From positions 1 through 9,675 of the forward strand of contig DATGGW010000027.1 of assembly GCA_035308345.1 (NCBI GenBank): a stretch of DNA of 9,675 nucleotides, given 5' to 3'. The notes under the pieces are model-generated. The model saw only the letters and a program-made list of their open reading frames with translations, searched no databases and had not been told where the DNA came from. A program made the position numbers and the translations under genes. The first letter of the stretch is position 1; each line of letters opens with the position of its first letter. Below, in pieces: positions 6,268 to 9,675 of the stretch. This DNA is from CF-113 sp035308345. Lineage in GTDB: Bacteria; Chloroflexota; Ktedonobacteria; Ktedonobacterales; Ktedonobacteraceae.

Positions 6268-7095
6268 CTAACTTTGATTACGAGGATTTGTAGGATTGTT
6301 TACCGTGACCCCATCAGGAGCCTGTGTGTATGGCGGCTGCTCATAAGCGAGTGTCTGTTCAGCTTCTCTCTTAGCTGATAGCGCCTCTTCTTTGCTCTTC
6401 TGCGCGCTCACCTGCGCGGCGGCAACTGTCACTGAACTCTCGCCGCGAGCCAGGTAGCGACGGGCCGCATCCTGTCCGCCCAGACCAAAGGCCAGGCCAA
6501 ATGCAATAGCTACCGCGGCAACCAGAGCTCCAAAGAGTTCATTGATAAGCGCAGGAGTAATCTGCAACTGCTCAAGCGCGATAAGGGCCGCGAAGCCAAT
6601 AATAGCCCAGCGAGCGATCCCGGCAAGTACACCCGGGCTGCCAATTTTCGCTGTTGCTACTGCGCCGCGCACAAGATCAGCTACGAAAGTAGCTGCCAGT
6701 GTACCCAGGAACAGCACCAGGATAGCTACAAACACGTTCGGGATGTAGGCGACCAGGGTGTTCAGAATATTACTGACCGCCGGTAAGCCAAGCGCGTCTG
6801 CCGCTGGAATCAGGAAAATCAGCAGGATGAACCAGTACACAATCTTTCCCAGTACCCCGGCCGGATCCAGCGTGATGCCCATGCGCTGCTCAAAGCGTGA
6901 CAGGCCAATACGGTTGGCCATACGATCAAATCCAACCTTGCGCAACAGGAAGGTCAGGGCCTTACTTACTGCCCAGGCAATAATTAAGCCGACGACCAGT
7001 ATGATGATAAAGCCAACCAACCGTGGGATGAATGTCAATATGAGCTTGACAGCATCGTTCAGGGCATTGACGATTGATACTCCTATGTTTTCCAT
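6268..7095 (-). CDS. MscS-like membrane protein with conserved TM helices, lacking the beta domain
   Basis: The 275-residue protein has hydrophobic helices at about 18-48, 82-98, 117-141, 160-175 and 185-207. It resembles the conserved TM-helix family (PF05552) related to small-conductance mechanosensitive channels. The last helix, VAIAFGLAFGLGGQDAARRYLARGE (split around 195-219), is the Gly/Ala-rich pore-type helix with the GLGGQD signature. In true MscS a soluble beta domain and C-terminal vestibule follow. Here the chain continues with a charged Ala/Lys/Glu stretch (about 227-250), probably a short coiled coil, and a Pro/Asn/Gln-rich tail. It is therefore best called a channel-related membrane protein; osmotic gating is not established. 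AGGAGA 9 bases upstream supports the ATG at 7095. It is transcribed from its own promoter and ends in a strong terminator, so it is probably monocistronic. Confidence 0.85.
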   Translation of the reverse strand: MENIGVSIVNALNDAVKLILTFIPRLVGFIIILVVGLIIAWAVSKALTFLLRKVGFDRMANRIGLSRFEQRMGITLDPAGVLGKIVYWFILLIFLIPAADALGLPAVSNILNTLVAYIPNVFVAILVLFLGTLAATFVADLVRGAVATAKIGSPGVLAGIARWAIIGFAALIALEQLQITPALINELFGALVAAVAIAFGLAFGLGGQDAARRYLARGESSVTVAAAQVSAQKSKEEALSAKREAEQTLAYEQPPYTQAPDGVTVNNPTNPRNQS

Positions 7096-7170
7096 AAAGC
7101 CTGATCTCCTTTAATGTTCCGATGTTCGTCTTGTTACGCAAAAAGGGCTTATGCACCTTCTGACAAAGCA

Positions 7171-7200
7171 TAACTAAAGAGATATTAGACTTCAAGTCAA
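7171..7200 (-). promoter_or_regulatory. Candidate promoter and palindromic operator for the MscS-like gene
   Basis: On the minus strand, TTGACT (7195-7200) and TAGTTA (7171-7176) are 18 bases apart. The predicted start is about 70 bases before the ATG. An 11-bp palindrome, GACTTCAAGTC (7188-7198), overlaps the -35 box and could be an operator. The AT-rich stretch behind it includes a hexamer repeat, TAATACTAATACTAA, at 7228-7242. I see no hairpin terminator for pncB in this gap. Confidence 0.4.
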
Positions 7201-7266
7201 CAATAAAAGGCTAAGTGTACTTTAAGGTAATACTAATACTAAGTTAATTTTATAAAAACACTACAA

Positions 7267-8664
7267 TCAGTCGAATGGTGATCCCAGGGATTGCATGGCC
7301 TGCTTGCGCAGCGATTGCAGAGCATTGCTAAAACGCACGGGATACGGCTCGTCCATAGTGAGCGCGTGATAGCGTTGGGGCAGCGCCTGCAGGTTCTGCT
7401 GCGCCAGCTCGCGTATCTCAGAGAGCGGCGGCAGGCTGCCGGGTATCATTTCGCCGCTGCGCATGACGGGGCGCAGCATACGATGGTAGTTATCCGGGCG
7501 CGGCTCCTGCGCCAGTTGCACGATATCTTCTTCCCAGTTTGGGTGGCGATAGATTTCTTTTTTTCCAGGCCAGGTCGATTTTGCGCCCGCGATCTTCACT
7601 TTAGGAAACTCGTTGCCCTCTTCGTCCACGTGCCAGACCTCTTTATAGACCGCGCCAAGCGCCCCGCCCTCGATGCCGCGCTCCGCCGACCCCGCGCCGC
7701 TGCCTAGAGCCGTGCCGACGCCAAACGAGTCGATGGCCGCGCCCGCCTTCAGCAGATCCTCTATTTTCCACTCGTCAAGGTCGCCGCTGGCAAGGATACG
7801 CACATGATCCAGGCCAGCCTTATCCAGTTGCTCGCGAATATAGAGGCTATCCGCGACGAAATCACCGCTGTCCAGGCGCACAGCCGCCAGTGTATGACCA
7901 AGCGACTCCTGCGAACGCAGCGCAACCTCAATGGCGGTATGAATAGCCTGGCGTGGATCATAGGTATCGAGCAGCAGGGTATAGCGATTATAGGCATCCG
8001 CGATGGCCTCAAACGCCTCTTTTTCGGTCGGGAAGAGTTCAATCAGGGCATGCGGGACCGTGCCTGTGGCGGGAAGTCGATACTCATATGCGGCATTGAG
8101 TAACGAAGTGCTGGCACATCCTCCGATATAGGCCGCGCGCGCTACAGTTAACGGTTCCTGCGCGCGGCGAAAGGCAAATTCCGCCACGCGCCGCTTAATC
8201 CCTCCCTGTTCGGCAGCGTAAACGATACGCGAAGCCTTAGTAGCAATCAAAGTAGACAGGTTAATGGCGCTGAGCAAGCCAGCCTCCAGCAGGATCGCTT
8301 CGCGAAATGGCGCAGTGACACGCAGGATCGGCTCATTTGGGAATGCAATCGACCCTTCAGGAATGGCGAGAATCTCACCCGTAAAACGCAGGTTAGCCAG
8401 ATCATCCAAAAATGCGGAGTCATAGTCGCGGATTTGCGCCAGGAAACGCAGGTCTTCAGGAGTGTAACGGAAGGATTGGGCAAACTCAAGGGCATTTTCT
8501 ATACCCGCCACCAACAGATACGCGCCGCCAAAGAGAGCAATGCGCGTGTAGAGATCAAATGTGGTCATACCGTTGCGCCCCGCGCGCCAGGACACAAAGG
8601 CCGAATCGGGATGATAAAGATCCGTCATTAGCCCTGCATGAATACTCGGCGCTCTACGATACAT
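7267..8664 (-). CDS. pncB: Nicotinate phosphoribosyltransferase
   Basis: The 465-residue enzyme joins nicotinate and phosphoribosyl pyrophosphate to give nicotinate mononucleotide, usually with ATP hydrolysis, in the Preiss-Handler NAD salvage route in the cytoplasm. Family landmarks are all present: LMTDLYHPDSAF (12-23), TTFDLYTR (34-41), the EFAFRRAQ block (162-169), GTVPHALIELF (201-211), LLDTYD (231-236), VRLDSGDF (262-269, phosphoribosyl binding), ASGDLDEWKI (292-301), FGVGTALG (314-321) and the closing AKSTWPGKKEIYR (361-373). Length is normal for the bacterial type. The start is fixed by AGGAGG four bases before the ATG. The gene appears to stand alone with its own promoter; no other NAD genes are in view. 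Confidence 0.95.
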   Translation of the reverse strand: MYRRAPSIHAGLMTDLYHPDSAFVSWRAGRNGMTTFDLYTRIALFGGAYLLVAGIENALEFAQSFRYTPEDLRFLAQIRDYDSAFLDDLANLRFTGEILAIPEGSIAFPNEPILRVTAPFREAILLEAGLLSAINLSTLIATKASRIVYAAEQGGIKRRVAEFAFRRAQEPLTVARAAYIGGCASTSLLNAAYEYRLPATGTVPHALIELFPTEKEAFEAIADAYNRYTLLLDTYDPRQAIHTAIEVALRSQESLGHTLAAVRLDSGDFVADSLYIREQLDKAGLDHVRILASGDLDEWKIEDLLKAGAAIDSFGVGTALGSGAGSAERGIEGGALGAVYKEVWHVDEEGNEFPKVKIAGAKSTWPGKKEIYRHPNWEEDIVQLAQEPRPDNYHRMLRPVMRSGEMIPGSLPPLSEIRELAQQNLQALPQRYHALTMDEPYPVRFSNALQSLRKQAMQSLGSPFD

Positions 8665-8703
8665 ACTACCTCCTGCATAGCTGATAATGTATAGTTAGTG
8701 TAA

Positions 8704-8712
8704 ATTGTACCA
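8704..8712 (-). promoter_or_regulatory. Candidate extended -10 promoter of pncB
   Basis: TGGTACAAT on the minus strand is an extended -10 (TGn plus TACAAT). It would start a leader of about 33 bases before the pncB ATG. The -35 region is AT-rich and unconvincing. Confidence 0.4.
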
Positions 8713-8732
8713 TATCTTACGCAATAAATTTG

Positions 8733-8759
8733 CCAGGGCGACCGCAAGGGTCGCCCTGG
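8733..8759. repeat. Perfect 27-bp palindromic repeat (REP-like), second copy of the 4504 element arm
   Basis: CCAGGGCGACC (8733-8743) and GGTCGCCCTGG (8749-8759) form a perfect 11-bp stem around GCAAG. The first 20 bases match the outer arms of the element at 4504-4622. It lies between the pncB promoter and the rightward molybdo-hydroxylase promoter. With no U-tract beside it, it looks like a dispersed repeat rather than a terminator. Confidence 0.8.
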
Positions 8760-8818
8760 AAGCTCAACACCCGCCGCTAGCAATCATTCACAAACCCTGA
8801 TTCACAGGCCCTGTAACA

Positions 8819-8847
8819 TTGACATGGCTATTTGTGTATGATACGCT
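8819..8847 (+). promoter_or_regulatory. Candidate promoter for the molybdo-hydroxylase leader
   Basis: A perfect -35 box TTGACA (8819-8824) is followed after 17 bases by TACGCT (8842-8847). A TG one base ahead of it (8839-8840) gives an extended -10. The predicted start near 8854 gives an untranslated leader of about 385 bases before the [2Fe-2S] subunit gene. Confidence 0.55.
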
Positions 8848-8933
8848 CTATTTGGTCACCACTCTTTTTCCCAGGGGTGAAGTGTCGCCAGGCGCTGTAG
8901 GTAATCGTCCTATCTGAGTGTGACATCCTGACG

Positions 8934-9176
8934 TATCTATCATTAGACATTACGACGTTTCCTGGAGTTATTATTCGTGATAGGTAGGCAAACAACTCGT
9001 TGTTTGTCGCATCCCCGTTTCCTGAACCGAAAGGAGTTTACAGGTTACGGCGAAGACCTTTTTCACTTTATACAGAAGGAGGCTTAAGGCGTATTTAAGG
9101 AATATACACCGCGCAAGCGGCGCGATGTGCTGTAAGGTCTTTGCAGGGAGCAAGGTTCCTGAAGCATACCTGTAAA
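8934..9176 (+). promoter_or_regulatory. Candidate structured 5' leader RNA, possible riboswitch or other cis-regulator
   Basis: Several complementary segments lie in this gene-free stretch. TATCTATCA (8934-8942) pairs with 8978-8986 (one G-U). CAAACAA (8989-8995) and TTGTTTG (9000-9006) form a perfect hairpin. CCGT/ACGG (9015-9018/9047-9050), CCTG/CAGG (9021-9024/9041-9044) and AACC/GG-A-GTT around a GAAA loop (9029-9032) make one extended hairpin. GCGAAGACCTT (9050-9060) pairs with 9134-9144 over 11 bp with one G-U. TTTACAGGT (9037-9045) pairs perfectly with ACCTGTAAA (9168-9176). CCGC-GCAA-GCGG (9109-9120) is a second GNRA hairpin. Both GNRA loops exist only on the plus strand, the sense of the downstream gene. 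The 9037-9045 segment takes part in two exclusive structures, which is typical of switches. I find no match to Moco, c-di-GMP, cobalamin or other riboswitch cores I remember. Confidence 0.5.
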
Positions 9177-9177
9177 G

Positions 9178-9231
9178 ATGGTACAGAAACGATGATGTTT
9201 GCACACATTTATCAAGGAAGGTAGGTACCAT
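9178..9231 (+). promoter_or_regulatory. Stem beside the ribosome binding site of the [2Fe-2S] subunit gene
   Basis: ATGGTAC (9178-9184) is the exact complement of GTACCAT (9225-9231). It begins two bases after the last leader stem. The loop holds the purine-rich AAGGAAGG (9214-9221), and the 3' arm covers the bases next to the start codon. Folding here could limit ribosome access. Confidence 0.4.
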
Positions 9232-9238
9232 TTTGACG

Positions 9239-9675
9239 ATGAAGCGCGAAATCACCGTAACAGTGAATGGCGAGCAACACCATTCATCTGTCGAACCGCG
9301 AATGTTGCTGGTACACTATTTGCGAGAGGAATTAGACCTCACCGGAACCCACATTGGTTGCGATACCTCGCAATGCGGCGCATGCGTCGTCCACCTCAAT
9401 GGCGAAGCCGTCAAATCATGCACTCTCCTGGCAGTACAGGCTGACGGCAGCGAAATCACCACCATTGAAGGACTGGCGTCAGACGGCAGCCTGCACCCCA
9501 TCCAGGAAGGCTTCTGGGAGAAACATGGTCTGCAATGCGGCTTCTGCACCCCCGGCATGATTATGGCCTCAGCCGAACTCCTGAAGAACAACCCCAACCC
9601 CACCGAAGCTGAGATCCGCAAAGCGCTCGAAGGCAATATCTGCCGCTGCACGGGCTACCAGAATATCGTGCGCGC
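9239..9675 (+). CDS. Molybdo-hydroxylase [2Fe-2S] small subunit (CO dehydrogenase CoxS/xanthine dehydrogenase type), 3' truncated by window
   Basis: The 145 visible residues, plus part of the next codon, cover nearly the whole of this roughly 160-residue family. The plant-type ferredoxin domain has GCDTSQCGACVVHLNG (Cys41, 46, 49) and KSCTLL (Cys61). The second, helical [2Fe-2S] domain has LQCGFCTPGMIMA (Cys100, 103) and NICRCTGYQNIV (Cys135, 137). All eight cluster ligands are present. The subunit passes electrons from the molybdopterin site of the large subunit to FAD in the medium subunit. Those partner genes should lie just beyond the window and will decide between CO, purine, aldehyde or nicotinate-type substrates. 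The ATG at 9239 is used here. An in-frame TTG at 9233 is better spaced (7 bases) from GGTAGG (9220-9225) and would add two residues. The long folded leader upstream suggests post-transcriptional control. Confidence 0.92.
   Translation, partial: MKREITVTVNGEQHHSSVEPRMLLVHYLREELDLTGTHIGCDTSQCGACVVHLNGEAVKSCTLLAVQADGSEITTIEGLASDGSLHPIQEGFWEKHGLQCGFCTPGMIMASAELLKNNPNPTEAEIRKALEGNICRCTGYQNIVR

Noticed and set aside
9042..9063. Intrinsic terminator (AGGT/ACCT stem followed by TTTTT) inside the leader
   Set aside because: The stem would be only 4 bp with a 10-base loop, too weak to call.
8990..9180. Moco riboswitch, suggested by the molybdo-hydroxylase context
   Set aside because: I do not find the conserved core segments I remember for that class, so I leave the leader unclassified; a covariance-model search would decide.
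8971..9255. 94-codon minus-strand frame opposite the leader RNA
   Set aside because: It has no ribosome site or family resemblance, and it covers the strong inverted repeats and the promoter-proximal part of a plus-strand gene.
1..9675. CRISPR arrays, tRNA or rRNA genes, transposase genes
   Set aside because: I saw no regularly spaced repeats, cloverleaf-like sequences, rRNA segments or transposase motifs on either strand.

Overview
The window carries seven well-supported genes, a MerR-type regulator cut by the left edge, and several regulatory or repeat elements. The gene set suggests a soil-type, GC-moderate Chloroflexota bacterium, most likely Ktedonobacteria-like. It includes a CO-dehydrogenase-type molybdo-hydroxylase subunit, a tetraether-synthase-like radical SAM protein, a rSAM/selenodomain-associated glycosyltransferase and GC-rich palindromic intergenic repeats. 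This placement is inference from gene content, not a database result.

Left part (1-2735). On the minus strand are a MerR regulator with an apparent frameshift at its N-terminus and a complete SnoaL-like small protein. After a 351-base gap comes a plus-strand phosphofructokinase (1486-2700). Its two phosphoryl-donor positions are Asp and Lys, as in pyrophosphate-dependent enzymes. A hairpin sits between it and the converging gene on the other strand.

Middle (2736-6234). Three minus-strand genes run in series: a radical SAM protein with Tes/MJ0619-like architecture (starting near 6102), a family-2 glycosyltransferase and an eight-helix membrane protein. A 119-base hairpin-forming repeat separates the first two. 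The radical SAM gene has its own TATAAT promoter just behind a strong terminator. Together they could form a lipid or glycolipid modification unit, but that is inference.

Right part (6268-8664). A minus-strand MscS-like membrane protein made only of channel-type helices ends in a clear rho-independent terminator. Upstream of it lies nicotinate phosphoribosyltransferase (pncB, NAD salvage).

Right edge (8665-9675). A second copy of the palindromic repeat lies upstream of pncB. A plus-strand promoter then appears to drive a leader of about 385 bases ahead of the [2Fe-2S] subunit of a molybdenum hydroxylase, which runs off the window. This leader has several long complementary segments, two GNRA-capped hairpins, two mutually exclusive pairings and a stem beside the ribosome binding site. 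I match it to no riboswitch class I can recall, and it is the best candidate here for something undescribed.
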